In this document: positions 6,378 through 14,324 of the stretch, piece by piece
Layout: every line of letters starts with the position of its first letter
How positions within the stretch are numbered: position 1 is the stretch's first letter
From: Alistipes provencensis
Lineage (GTDB): Bacteria; Bacteroidota; Bacteroidia; Bacteroidales; Rikenellaceae
Direction: 5' to 3'
DNA: 64,000 nucleotides
NCBI RefSeq assembly: GCF_900083545.1
Contig: NZ_LT559262.1
Coordinates: 1,955,673-2,019,672, forward strand
The notes under the pieces: model-generated
Seen by the model: the letters and a program-made list of their open reading frames with translations, nothing else
What the model was told of the DNA's origin: nothing
The model's database searches: none
Program-made: the position numbers and the translations under genes

Positions 6378-7943
6378 TTAGTCGTTTTTAGGTCCTATTT
6401 TGATCTGCCGGAACATGATGCTCAGTTCGGCGATGAGCAGCGCGGTGAAGAGCGCAAGGAAAAGGAAGAAGGTCACGGAGACCGATCCGCTGGGGATTTT
6501 CGAGGCGGCGACGCCTACGGGCATCAGGTCTTGGATGGCCCACGGCTGGCGTCCGACCTCGGCCACGATCCATCCGGCCTGCGAGGCGAGGTAGGCCAGC
6601 GGGACGGTCCACACGGCCACCCACAGCAGCCAGCGCTTGTCGGCGAGACGGTCCTTGCGGTTGAGCCACCAGACGAGCCCCAGCAGCAGGATGAAGAAAC
6701 ACCCGGCGCCGACCATCACGCGGAACGAGTAGAACAGCAGCGGTATGTTGGGCACGATCTGCTCGGGACGGTCGAGGTATCCGTAGCCGAAGTAGGCGAA
6801 ATGGTCGCGCAGGAACGCTTCACCCTCGGGTGTCGAGCGGTCGAACTTGGACTGTATCTCGGCGATGGCTGCCGTGTCGCCCGCTTCGCGCGCGGCGCGG
6901 TAACGCCCCAGCTCGTCGACGGCCACGCGTCCGCGTTCCATCTTCTCAGCGGCGGACAGGATGCCGCGCTCCTCGTTGCCGTAGACGAGGTCGTTGATGC
7001 CCGGCACGAAGGCATCGGCGTCGCGGAAGCTCATCAGCGAGAGCATCTTCGGGATGTCGATCTTGAAGTAGAAAGCATCCTCGTTCGACGTGTGCTCCGC
7101 TTCGGGGCGCAGGACGCCGACGGCGGTGAGCGGCGCACCCTCCTGCCCGTCGTAGAGCGCTTCCATGGCGGCCAGCTTCATGGGCTGCACGCGGGCCACG
7201 ATGGCTCCCGAACGGTCGCCCGTGAATGCCGTGACCAGTGCGAAGACGAATCCGAACGCCGAGGCGATGGCGATGCTCTTGCGGGCCATCTGCTGCTCGC
7301 GCCGGCGGAGCAGGTACCATGCCGAGACGCCCACGACGAACAGCGCCGCGAGGACGAACGACGAGGTGACGGTGTGGAAGAACTTGTTGACGGCCACGGG
7401 CGACAGCGCCACGGCCGAGAACGAGGTCATCTCGTTGCGCACGGTTTCGAGGTTGAAATCGCACCCCATGGGGTACTGCATCCACGAGTTGGCCACCAGA
7501 ATCCACCACGCCGAGAGGTTGGCCCCGACGGCCGTAAGCCATGTGGCCGTGAGGTGGAAGCCGCTCGATACCTTGCGCCAGCCGAAGAACATCACGGCGA
7601 TGAAGGTCGATTCGAGGAAGAAGGCGAAGATGCCCTCGATGGCCAGCGGGGCGCCGAAGATGTCGCCCACGAAATGGGAGTAGTTGGACCAGTTGGTGCC
7701 GAACTCGAATTCGAGGATCAGGCCCGTGGCCACGCCGATGGCGAAGTTGATGCCGAACAGACGCATCCAGAATTTGGTGGTCCGGAGCCAGAAGGGGTCT
7801 TTCGTGCGCACATAGATGGTCTCCATGATGGCGATCATAAAGCCCAGCCCGAGCGTCAGCGGGACGAACAGCCAGTGGTAGATGGCCGTCATGGCGAATT
7901 GCGCACGCGACCAGTCGACGGTCGATAGGTAGTCGGAAAGCAT
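6378..7943 (-). CDS. cydA: Cytochrome bd ubiquinol/menaquinol oxidase subunit I
   Basis: A 521-residue heme-carrying subunit of the bd oxidase. The start at 7941-7943 (MLSDYLSTVDWSRAQF) is the standard CydA beginning. The candidate heme ligand H23 lies in YHWLFVPLTLGLG, the conserved NSWMQYPMG and FFHTVTSSFV motifs are present, and SFRVMVGAG holds the methionine that ligates heme b558. The quinol-binding loop lies before YFGYGYLDRPEQIV and has no obvious long insertion, so the short-loop type is likely. It sits 10 bp after the DUF4492 gene and ahead of cydB, forming a three-gene oxidase operon. Confidence 0.96.
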   Translation of the reverse strand: MLSDYLSTVDWSRAQFAMTAIYHWLFVPLTLGLGFMIAIMETIYVRTKDPFWLRTTKFWMRLFGINFAIGVATGLILEFEFGTNWSNYSHFVGDIFGAPLAIEGIFAFFLESTFIAVMFFGWRKVSSGFHLTATWLTAVGANLSAWWILVANSWMQYPMGCDFNLETVRNEMTSFSAVALSPVAVNKFFHTVTSSFVLAALFVVGVSAWYLLRRREQQMARKSIAIASAFGFVFALVTAFTGDRSGAIVARVQPMKLAAMEALYDGQEGAPLTAVGVLRPEAEHTSNEDAFYFKIDIPKMLSLMSFRDADAFVPGINDLVYGNEERGILSAAEKMERGRVAVDELGRYRAAREAGDTAAIAEIQSKFDRSTPEGEAFLRDHFAYFGYGYLDRPEQIVPNIPLLFYSFRVMVGAGCFFILLLGLVWWLNRKDRLADKRWLLWVAVWTVPLAYLASQAGWIVAEVGRQPWAIQDLMPVGVAASKIPSGSVSVTFFLFLALFTALLIAELSIMFRQIKIGPKND

Positions 7944-7953
7944 ATACGGGGTG

Positions 7954-8184
7954 TTATTGGGTTGAGGGGGCCGCTCCCGAAGCCGGGGGCGCGAGATTTT
8001 CCAGCACATGGTCGGCCTTCTCCGCGGGGCTCTTTCCCGCGAGCAGGTCGGGGAAGAAGAAGACCTTCAGCACGGCGAACATGATGAAGAGTTTCACGAG
8101 AATGATGGCCCACAGCGTCCGTCCCACGGTCATTTCGCGGAACCCTTCGACATAGAACCGGATTACTTTGCGGAGTGCATTCAT
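7954..8184 (-). CDS. DUF4492 small membrane protein of the bd oxidase operon
   Basis: A 76-residue protein (start 8182-8184, MNALRKVIRFYVEGFREM). It has the DUF4492 pattern: an amphipathic basic N-terminus, one membrane helix (residues ~24-44, WAIILVKLFIMFAVLKVFFF), and a short acidic tail. DUF4492 genes are known neighbours of cydAB in Bacteroidetes and epsilonproteobacteria. A CydX/CbdX-like role in assembling or stabilising the oxidase is inferred from location and size. The stop codon is 10 bp from the cydA start, so translation is probably coupled. The longer open frame upstream has no family support. Confidence 0.85.
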   Translation of the reverse strand: MNALRKVIRFYVEGFREMTVGRTLWAIILVKLFIMFAVLKVFFFPDLLAGKSPAEKADHVLENLAPPASGAAPSTQ

Positions 8185-8207
8185 CTGTTTGCGCCGTTGC
8201 GATTTAT

Positions 8208-8215
8208 CAAAGTTA
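8208..8215 (-). promoter_or_regulatory. -7 promoter box of the DUF4492-cydAB operon
   Basis: The minus strand reads TAACTTTG, 23 nt before the DUF4492 start codon; the -33 region is not clear. Confidence 0.5.
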
Positions 8216-8356
8216 AGCAGAAAATCGGAAATATAAAAGCCTCCGGCCCGAAAAATCATCCTATTTTTCGTTGCATATGTGGAATTAATGTCTACCTTTT
8301 TAGCGGCGCGGGGTGACCTGCGCCCTTGTTTTTTCGGGGCCGGAGGTCGGATAAAT

Positions 8357-8457
8357 GTGCGGAAGGAACGATCGCCCGGCAATGGATTTTACTCTTCATA
8401 GTCAATTGAATCCATAATCTGATGAGGCGTCACTTGGTGCCGGGCGACCTTCCGCAC
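8357..8457. other. 101-nt element with a 20-bp outer stem
   Basis: GTGCGGAAGG plus TCGCCCGGCA (left, split by the five bases AACGA) pairs perfectly with TGCCGGGCGACCTTCCGCAC (right, 8438-8457). Inside, ATGGATT pairs with AATCCAT. On the plus strand the outer stem is followed by TTCTTTTTCC. Read on the minus strand the loop holds an eight-codon open frame, MDSIDYEE. It lies between the divergent cyd operon and nhaC. It could be a structured RNA leader, a terminator or a miniature mobile element; the sequence alone does not decide. Confidence 0.55.
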
Positions 8458-8543
8458 TTCTTTTTCCGGCTAAGAATCGGGATTTAAATGGATCGTGGCG
8501 GAAATCGGGTTGTGATGTGTAAAATGGTTCAGCAGCCCCTAAA

Positions 8544-8594
8544 TCGGGCGTCTTACGCCCGTGGTTTTGGTACTTTTGACATCAAAAGTACAAA
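8544..8594. repeat. Hairpin-plus-palindrome repeat, copy 1
   Basis: A CGGGCG/CGCCCG-type hairpin followed by TACTTTTGA-CA-TCAAAAGTA, a nine-base-pair palindrome. The reverse complement of 35402-35460 has the same order and spacing. The right edge abuts the nhaC promoter. Confidence 0.7.
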
Positions 8595-8602
8595 GAATTT
8601 CG

Positions 8603-8610
8603 TACTTTTG
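8603..8610 (+). promoter_or_regulatory. -7 promoter box of nhaC
   Basis: TActTTTG, 20 nt before the nhaC start; the palindrome of the adjacent repeat lies where a -33 box would sit. Confidence 0.6.
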
Positions 8611-8630
8611 TCCCCCGTAAAAGTCATCCG

Positions 8631-10070
8631 ATGAAACAAAATACCGAAAAACTGCCGTCGCCGTGGGTGTCGGTCATTCCGCTGGCGGTGCTGACGGGAC
8701 TGTTGTATGTGGTGATCCGCGCCTTCGGGGGCGACGCCATCAACGGCGGCAGCCAGATAGCCCTGCTGTCGGCCACGTCGGTCTGCGTGATGCTCTCGAT
8801 CGGTATCTACCGATGCCGCTGGGCCGTGCTGGAGGAGGCCATCATCGACAACATCCGCGCCTCGGCTTCGGCCATTGTCATCCTGCTCCTGATCGGCGCC
8901 ATCGCCGGGACGTGGATGATCGCGGGCGTGGTCCCGACGATGATTTACTACGGGTTGCAGATCCTCCACCCGTCGTTCTTCCTCGTCGCCTCGTGCGCGA
9001 TCTGCGCCGTGGTGTCGCTGATGACCGGCAGCTCGTGGACCACCATCGCCACCATCGGCGTCGCGCTGATGGGCATCGGGCAGGCGATGGGATTCCCCGA
9101 GGGGTGGATCGCCGGGGCCATCATTTCGGGGGCCTATTTCGGCGACAAGCTCTCGCTGCTGTCCGACACCACGGTGCTGGCCTCCTCGACGGTCGGCGTC
9201 CCGGTCTTTACGCACATCCGTTACATGCTCTATACCACCGTGCCGTCGATGCTCATTGCCCTCGGGGTCTTCACCGTCGCGGGGCTGTCGCTCGACCACG
9301 GGGCCTCGACCCATGCCGAGATGTACGCCTCGACGCTGGCCGCGACGTTCCGCATCACGCCGTGGCTTCTCGTGGTGCCTTTGGTCACGGGAATCCTCAT
9401 CGCCCGGAAACTCCCGGCCATCGTGACGCTGTTCTGCGCCGTGGTCTTCGCCTGCGCGGCGATGCTCGCGGCACAGCCCGAAATGGTCGCCCGGGTGGCG
9501 GGCGTCGAAGGGCTGGACTTCATGTCGGGGTTCAAGGGGGTGCTGATGACCTGCTTCGGACCCACGGCCATTCCCACGGGGACGCCCCAGTTGGACGAAC
9601 TGGTCGCCACGCGCGGCATGGCCGGGATGTTGAACACCGTGTGGCTCATCATCTGCGCCATGTGCTTCGGCGGGGTGATGACCGGCAGCGGGATGCTTCA
9701 GTCGCTGACGGCGATCTTCCTGCGGTGGGTGCGCAGGACCTTTTCGGCCGTGGCCTCGACCGTCGGCGCGGGCATCTTCTTCAACCTCTGCACCGCCGAC
9801 CAGTATATCTCGATCATCCTCTCGGGGCGGCTCTTTAAGGAGCTGTATGCCGAGCGGGGGCTGGAGGAGCGTCTGCTGAGCCGCTCGGTGGAGGATTCCG
9901 CCACGGTATGCTCGGTGCTGATCCCGTGGAACTCGTGCGGCATGACGCAGGCCACGGTGCTCGGCGTCTCGACCTTCGTCTACATGCCTTACTGCATCTT
10001 CAACATCGTCTCGCCGCTGATGTCGCTGCTCGTGGCGGCGATCGGCTGGAAAATAAAACGCAAAAAATGA
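8631..10070 (+). CDS. nhaC: NhaC-family Na+/H+ antiporter
   Basis: A 479-residue inner-membrane antiporter with about 11-12 hydrophobic helices. It exchanges sodium for protons and so supports pH and sodium balance. Family marks include GAIAGTWMIAGVVPTMIYYG, the MTGSSWTTIATIGVALMGIG stretch with buried serines and threonines, and GAYFGDKLSLLSDTTVLASS, which holds the acidic transport residues. The C-terminal EDSATVCSVLIPWNSCG also fits NhaC. The stop overlaps the start of the next gene by four bases (ATGA), so the two are translated together. The exact substrate (Na+ exchange or malate/lactate-linked) is not certain from sequence. Confidence 0.88.
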   Translation: MKQNTEKLPSPWVSVIPLAVLTGLLYVVIRAFGGDAINGGSQIALLSATSVCVMLSIGIYRCRWAVLEEAIIDNIRASASAIVILLLIGAIAGTWMIAGVVPTMIYYGLQILHPSFFLVASCAICAVVSLMTGSSWTTIATIGVALMGIGQAMGFPEGWIAGAIISGAYFGDKLSLLSDTTVLASSTVGVPVFTHIRYMLYTTVPSMLIALGVFTVAGLSLDHGASTHAEMYASTLAATFRITPWLLVVPLVTGILIARKLPAIVTLFCAVVFACAAMLAAQPEMVARVAGVEGLDFMSGFKGVLMTCFGPTAIPTGTPQLDELVATRGMAGMLNTVWLIICAMCFGGVMTGSGMLQSLTAIFLRWVRRTFSAVASTVGAGIFFNLCTADQYISIILSGRLFKELYAERGLEERLLSRSVEDSATVCSVLIPWNSCGMTQATVLGVSTFVYMPYCIFNIVSPLMSLLVAAIGWKIKRKK

Positions 10071-10717
10071 ATACCCGACTCGTCATCTTCGATCTCGACG
10101 GCACGCTGCTGAACACCATCGGCGATCTGGCCGTGGCCTGCAACGCCGTGCTGGAGCGGCGGGGACTGCCCCTGCACACCTATGCCGAATACTGCCATTT
10201 CGTCGGCAACGGCATCATGCGGCTCGTCGAACGGGCCCTGCCCGAGCCGATGCGCACGCCGGAGACGGTCGCCGCGGTGCGCGCCGATTTCGTGAAATAC
10301 TACACCGAGCATATCGACACCCATACCCAGCCTTACGCGGGTATTCCCGAACTCGTCGCCGAGCTCGGGCGGCGCGGCGTGGCGATGGCCGTGGCCTCGA
10401 ACAAGTTTCAGGCCGGGACCGAGAAACTCGTCCGGCTGTTCTTTCCCGGCGTGGCGTTCGCGGCAGTCTTCGGACAGCGTCCGGACGTGCCCCTGAAACC
10501 CGACCCGGCGGTCGTGGAGGAGATTCTGGCGCTGACGGGCGTGGCCCGGGAGGAGGTGCTCTATGTGGGGGATTCGGGCGTGGACATCGAGACCGCGGCG
10601 GCTGCGGGCGTCCGCTCGGCGGGCGTGACGTGGGGCTTCCGCGACCGCGCAGAACTCGTCGCCGCCGGAGCTGTGCACATCGTCGACCGTCCGGCGCAGT
10701 TGTTGGAGCTGTTGTAA
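10067..10717 (+). CDS. gph: HAD-superfamily phosphatase, phosphoglycolate phosphatase-like
   Basis: A 216-residue soluble HAD hydrolase. Motif I is FDLDGTLLNT at residues 8-17 (nucleophile D9, acid D11). Motif II serine/threonine is in VAVASNKF, motif III lysine in PLKPDPAV, and motif IV is YVGDSGVDIETA, which binds magnesium. The helical cap between residues ~18 and 85 places it with Gph/PGMB-type enzymes that remove phosphate from 2-phosphoglycolate or related small phosphoesters. It starts inside the nhaC stop (ATGA overlap). A strong bidirectional hairpin follows. Substrate assignment is by similarity of layout only. Confidence 0.85.
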   Translation: MNTRLVIFDLDGTLLNTIGDLAVACNAVLERRGLPLHTYAEYCHFVGNGIMRLVERALPEPMRTPETVAAVRADFVKYYTEHIDTHTQPYAGIPELVAELGRRGVAMAVASNKFQAGTEKLVRLFFPGVAFAAVFGQRPDVPLKPDPAVVEEILALTGVAREEVLYVGDSGVDIETAAAAGVRSAGVTWGFRDRAELVAAGAVHIVDRPAQLLELL

Positions 10718-10758
10718 CCGGGCGGGCGCGGAACCGGATGGAGTGTGTCCCGAAGCAA

Positions 10759-10805
10759 CCGCCGCCCCTAAATCCCGCTTCTTAAACGGGATTTAGGGGC
10801 GGCGG
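10759..10805. terminator. Bidirectional terminator-like hairpin
   Basis: A perfect 19-bp stem (10759-10777 with 10787-10805, nine-base loop) between convergent gph and the sigma-54 activator gene. It lacks a T-run but is well placed to stop both transcripts. It shares the CCCCTAAATC motif with other intergenic repeats in the window. Confidence 0.65.
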
Positions 10806-10844
10806 CAGGAATTGCAGTTCGTGGCCGGATTTCCGCTACCTGCC

Positions 10845-11960
10845 TCAGTAGTATTCCTTCACATCGCGGGCGGTGATGCGCTCCCCGGAGAGGACGATGA
10901 GCCGTTCGACGACGTTGCGCAGCTCGCGGATGTTGCCCGTCCACGGCATCTGCCGGAGCGCCTCGAGGGCCGCCGGGTCGACGGGCTTGGGCCGCGAGCC
11001 GTATTCGGCCGAGATGGTGCGCACGAAATGGTCGACGAGCGTGGGGATATCCTCGGCGTGTTCGCGCAGCGCCGGGACCCGCACGACGATCACCCCGATG
11101 CGGTGGTAGAGGTCCTCGCGGAAATTCCCTTTCGCAATCTCCTCGCGCAGATTCTTGTTCGTGGCGGCGATCACCCGCACGTCGACCTCGATCTCCTTGT
11201 CGCCGCCCACACGGCTGATGCGGCTCTCCTGCAACGCCCGCAGCACCTTGGCCTGCGCCGCCAGCGACATGTCGCCGATTTCGTCCATGAAGAGCGTGCC
11301 GCCGTCGGCCTGCTCGAACTTGCCCTTGCGCTGCTTGACGGCCGAGGTGAAGGCTCCCCGTTCGTGCCCGAAGAGCTCGCTCTCGATCAACTCCGAGGGG
11401 ATGGCCGCGCAGTTGACCTCGACGAACGGCGCCGCTGCGCGCGAACTCTTGGCGTGGAGCCACCGGGCCACCAGCTCCTTGCCCGTGCCGTTTTCGCCGG
11501 TGATGAGCACCCGGGCTTCGCACGGCGCCACCTTGTCGATCAGTTGGCGGACGTGTTCGATCTCGGGCGAGACGCCGATGATATGTTCCGCCTCGGCGGG
11601 ACGCGCGCGGCGGCTGGGTGCGGCGGCCACGGGCGCGGGATTTTCGATGGTGCGGTGGATGGATTGCAGCAGCCGGTTCATGTCGATGGGTTTGGTGAGG
11701 AAATCCTGCGCACCGTTGCGCACGGCCTCCACCGCCGAGTCGATCGAGGCGTCGGTCGAGAGGGCGATGAACGGAATGCCGGCATCGGGGACCCTGCATC
11801 CGGTGTCCGAAATGATCAGGTCGAACGGAACCTTCTCACACATATCCGAGGCTGCGGCCTCGTCTTCAACGGCTTCCGCCGAGAACCCCTCATACTCCAA
11901 CCGTTCGCGCAGGATGTTTCGCACGCTTTTTGATTGATCCAAAATTAAAACCTTTGCCAT
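10845..11960 (-). CDS. Sigma-54-dependent response regulator lacking the HTH domain
   Basis: A 371-residue NtrC-type protein. Residues 1-105 are a receiver domain with phosphorylation site D52, T68 and K90. The acidic pocket reads LDQS where family members usually have two adjacent acids, so metal binding may be weakened. Residues ~125-360 are the AAA+ domain: Walker A GENGTGKE at 155-162, the sigma-54 contact loop GAFTSA at 202-207 (a common Bacteroidetes variant of GAFTGA), Walker B GTLFMDEIGD at 221-230, and the NFREDLYHRIGV sensor region. The chain ends right after the AAA+ lid (RITARDVKEYY), with no Fis-type helix-turn-helix, so it may activate sigma-54 promoters from solution. No histidine kinase is adjacent. 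Confidence 0.9.
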   Translation of the reverse strand: MAKVLILDQSKSVRNILRERLEYEGFSAEAVEDEAAASDMCEKVPFDLIISDTGCRVPDAGIPFIALSTDASIDSAVEAVRNGAQDFLTKPIDMNRLLQSIHRTIENPAPVAAAPSRRARPAEAEHIIGVSPEIEHVRQLIDKVAPCEARVLITGENGTGKELVARWLHAKSSRAAAPFVEVNCAAIPSELIESELFGHERGAFTSAVKQRKGKFEQADGGTLFMDEIGDMSLAAQAKVLRALQESRISRVGGDKEIEVDVRVIAATNKNLREEIAKGNFREDLYHRIGVIVVRVPALREHAEDIPTLVDHFVRTISAEYGSRPKPVDPAALEALRQMPWTGNIRELRNVVERLIVLSGERITARDVKEYY

Positions 11961-11985
11961 AGCTTGTTTTTCCTGAAATTTTACC

Positions 11986-12094
11986 TACTTTTGCCAAGTC
12001 GATCTTCGGCTCGGGCAGGCGGCGCCCCGGCAATAAAAGCGGGAGATGTCCGTTTCATTTGCATCCGGTTTGCACGGCCTGTGTCCCAAAGTTA
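11986..12094. promoter_or_regulatory. Overlapping divergent promoters
   Basis: TActTTTG at 11986-11993 (plus strand) could drive the DUF4290 gene with a ~250-nt leader. TAACTTTG on the minus strand at 12087-12094 could drive the response regulator with a ~120-nt leader. Because each box lies beyond the other, the two leaders would be antisense to each other over about 100 nt. The 285-bp gap holds no gene. Confidence 0.4.
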
Positions 12095-12245
12095 GGGCTT
12101 TCTGCGGCGTAAAACCAATCCCCGGGGGTCTCGCCCGACGGAGCGGAAGGTCCTGAAAAACATCCTGAACAGGTCTATTGCGAAGGCCCTGCCGGAAGGT
12201 CCGGCGGACGAATCGGAGCAACGGGAAAGACCGTAAATACAATTT

Positions 12246-12944
12246 ATGAGAAAGAACTATAATTACACGCGGCGCAAGCTGTACCTGCCCGAATACGGGC
12301 GTCATATCCAAGAGATGATCGACTCGCTGCTGGAGATCGAGGACCGCCGCGAACGCAACCGGCAGGCACGGGCCGTGATCGCCGTGATGGGCAACCTGAA
12401 CCCCCTGCTGCGCGACACGGCCGACTTCACCCACAAGCTCTGGGATCACCTCTTCATCATGTCTGATTTTCAGTTGGATGTGGACTCTCCCTACCCGCAG
12501 CCGTCGCGTCAGGAACTGACCGTCACGCCCCGCCGCATGGCCTATTCGCAGGGGCGCATCGCCTACAAGCATTACGGCAAATACGTCGAGCGGATGATCC
12601 GCGGTCTGGCCGACGAGCGCAACCCCCAGACGGTGGCCCGCACGGTGGATAATCTGGCCCGTTACATGCGTACCAAAAGCTACGAATACAATCAGGAGCA
12701 CCCGAACAACGAAGTGATCGTAAAAGACATCAAACGGATGTCCGGGGGAGCGATCCAAATCGACGAAGTTGCTTTAAATAATCTCCGAAGCGACTATAAA
12801 CAGCCCTTTTCAGCGCGTCCCCAGAAGGGGCCCCAGCAGCACCGTCCGCCCCATCAGCAGCGGCAGCAGCAGAAAAACCGCGGCCAGCAGCAGCACCGGA
12901 ATTTTACGAAAAACAACGGTGCGCACCGCAATTCGTCGAAGTAG
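12246..12944 (+). CDS. DUF4290 domain protein
   Basis: A 232-residue protein of a family found almost only in Bacteroidetes, with unknown function. The conserved part (residues ~5-180) begins YNYTRRKLYLPEYGRHIQEM and has NLNPLLRD, TADFTHKLWDHLFIMSDF and a long helical C-terminal region ending in KDIKRMSGGAIQID. The last ~45 residues are a low-complexity tail rich in Q, N, H, R and K, which suggests nucleic-acid contact but is not proof. No signal peptide or membrane helix is present, so it is probably cytoplasmic. It is transcribed alone, ahead of a tandem promoter region for the next gene. Confidence 0.85.
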   Translation: MRKNYNYTRRKLYLPEYGRHIQEMIDSLLEIEDRRERNRQARAVIAVMGNLNPLLRDTADFTHKLWDHLFIMSDFQLDVDSPYPQPSRQELTVTPRRMAYSQGRIAYKHYGKYVERMIRGLADERNPQTVARTVDNLARYMRTKSYEYNQEHPNNEVIVKDIKRMSGGAIQIDEVALNNLRSDYKQPFSARPQKGPQQHRPPHQQRQQQKNRGQQQHRNFTKNNGAHRNSSK

Positions 12945-12952
12945 GACGGTGG

Positions 12953-13127
12953 CGTAACGACACTTTATATTGGTTGGAACGTTTTGCGGAGCAGTATGCA
13001 ATTCGGATTTGCATACATCCGGTTTTTTGCTATCTTTGGTGCCGTAACGGCACTTTTGGGGGTCGGAAGGTTTTGCCGGGCCGTAAGTCGTTCGGATTTG
13101 GAACCATTGGGTTTTTTGCTATCTTTG
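12953..13127 (+). promoter_or_regulatory. Tandem 89-bp promoter-bearing repeats
   Basis: Two related units (12953-13038 and 13042-13127) each begin CGTAACG.CACTTT and end TTTTTTGCTATCTTTG. Each has TTTG (13008-13011; 13097-13100), exactly 19 nt, then TAtcTTTG (13031-13038; 13120-13127), an ideal Bacteroidetes promoter. The -7 boxes are 89 bp apart. The second lies 29 nt before the next start codon. A third unit occurs in front of pfkA on the other strand. Confidence 0.85.
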
Positions 13128-13156
13128 TGTAATAATAACAGCGAAAACGATCGTAA

Positions 13157-14299
13157 ATGAATAAGCAAACGCTTTTCGTGACGCTCACGGCCGCCGCCCT
13201 GATGTGCGGCTGCCAGTCGTCGAAAGTGAAGATCTCGGGCCGCTTCATCGGCAGCGATGCGAAGAATGTCTATCTCGAAAACGCTTCGCCGCTGACGCAG
13301 GCGCTCATCGACTCGACCGTGCTGGCCGGCGACGGCAGCTACCGTTTCGAGTTGAAAGGGGTGTCCAAGACACCCTCCCTGTATAATGTCATCTACAACG
13401 GCGAACGGATTCCGCTGCTCATTGCCGGGGGCGACCGCGTGACGGTCGGTTCGGTGGGCAGCGTCGTGCGCAACTATACGGTCGAGGGTTCCGCCGAGTC
13501 GGAGTTGCTCCGCCAGTTCTATCAGGCCTTCGTCACGGGGGCTCAGCGGCTGGACAACATCGCCGTGCAGTTCGCCAAGCCGGACCTTACGGAGGAGGAG
13601 CGCAAGTCGCTGGTCGGAGAGTACACGGCCGAATACTACCGCATCCGCCGCGAGCAACTGCGGTTCATCATCGAGAACAAGGCGTCGCTGGCGTCGGTTT
13701 ACGCCCTCTATCAGCGTCTTCCGGGCGACCGTTACCTGTTCAACGGCGACAGCGATGTGGTCTACTTCCGCACCGTGGCCGAAGCCCTCGAAAAGAGCTA
13801 TCCCGATTCGCCCTACCTCCAGTCGCTGCTGGCCGAGATCGCCCGCATGGACGCGCGCATCAGCCTGACGTCGCAAATCTCCGAAGCGGGGTATCCCGAT
13901 CTTGAACTGACGGACATCTACGGCAAGAAAATCCGCCTCTCGTCGCTCACGGGCAAGGTCGTGCTGCTGGATTTCTGGTCCGCGGAACTGGGATCGAGCA
14001 ATGCGCTGAACGCCGACCTGAAAGAGGTCTACAAGAAATACGAAGGTTCTCCCGTGGGGTTCGAGGTCTATCAGGTGGCGATCGACACGTCGAAGCCGCT
14101 GTGGATCAACGCCGTTCAGGAACAGCAACTGCCGTGGGTCTCGGTGAGCGACCTGCGCGGGCGCGGCTCCTCGGCGCTGGGGCTCTACAACGTGCAGAAA
14201 CTCCCGGCCAACTTCCTGATCGACAAGGAGGGTACGATCGTAGCCCGGGACATCTATGGCAAGAGCCTCGAAGAGAAATTGGATGAATTGACAAAGTAA
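13157..14299 (+). CDS. TlpA/DUF4369-type thioredoxin-fold lipoprotein without CxxC
   Basis: A 380-residue lipoprotein. Signal peptide residues 1-18 end in a lipobox LMCG before C19. Residues ~25-115 are a DUF4369-like beta domain (VKISGRFIGSDAKNVYLEN), followed by a helical linker, then a thioredoxin fold from ~245 (YPDLELTDIYGKKIRLSSL, then GKVVLLDFWSAELGSSN). In active members WCxxC follows the DFW; here the stretch is WSAELGS, with no cysteines, and a cis-proline LPANFLID remains. It is therefore probably not a redox enzyme but may bind a partner or ligand in the periplasm. It has two promoters and is alone in its transcript, with a palindromic repeat behind it. Confidence 0.88.
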   Translation: MNKQTLFVTLTAAALMCGCQSSKVKISGRFIGSDAKNVYLENASPLTQALIDSTVLAGDGSYRFELKGVSKTPSLYNVIYNGERIPLLIAGGDRVTVGSVGSVVRNYTVEGSAESELLRQFYQAFVTGAQRLDNIAVQFAKPDLTEEERKSLVGEYTAEYYRIRREQLRFIIENKASLASVYALYQRLPGDRYLFNGDSDVVYFRTVAEALEKSYPDSPYLQSLLAEIARMDARISLTSQISEAGYPDLELTDIYGKKIRLSSLTGKVVLLDFWSAELGSSNALNADLKEVYKKYEGSPVGFEVYQVAIDTSKPLWINAVQEQQLPWVSVSDLRGRGSSALGLYNVQKLPANFLIDKEGTIVARDIYGKSLEEKLDELTK

Positions 14300-14324
14300 T
14301 ATCCGCTTTCGGAAACGCGACTTG

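Noticed and set aside
5078..6391. A 437-codon open frame opposite cydB
   Set aside because: It is a high-GC antisense shadow: rich in H, R, E, D and G with no domain, while the opposite strand has a full CydB with family motifs.
6312..7928. A 538-codon open frame opposite cydA
   Set aside because: Antisense shadow of cydA; the composition is that of a third-position GC artefact and cydA is certain.
10067..10717. Upstream start at 9908 for the HAD phosphatase
   Set aside because: The extra 53 codons overlap nhaC in another frame and lack any domain; the ATGA overlap start gives the exact HAD N-terminus.
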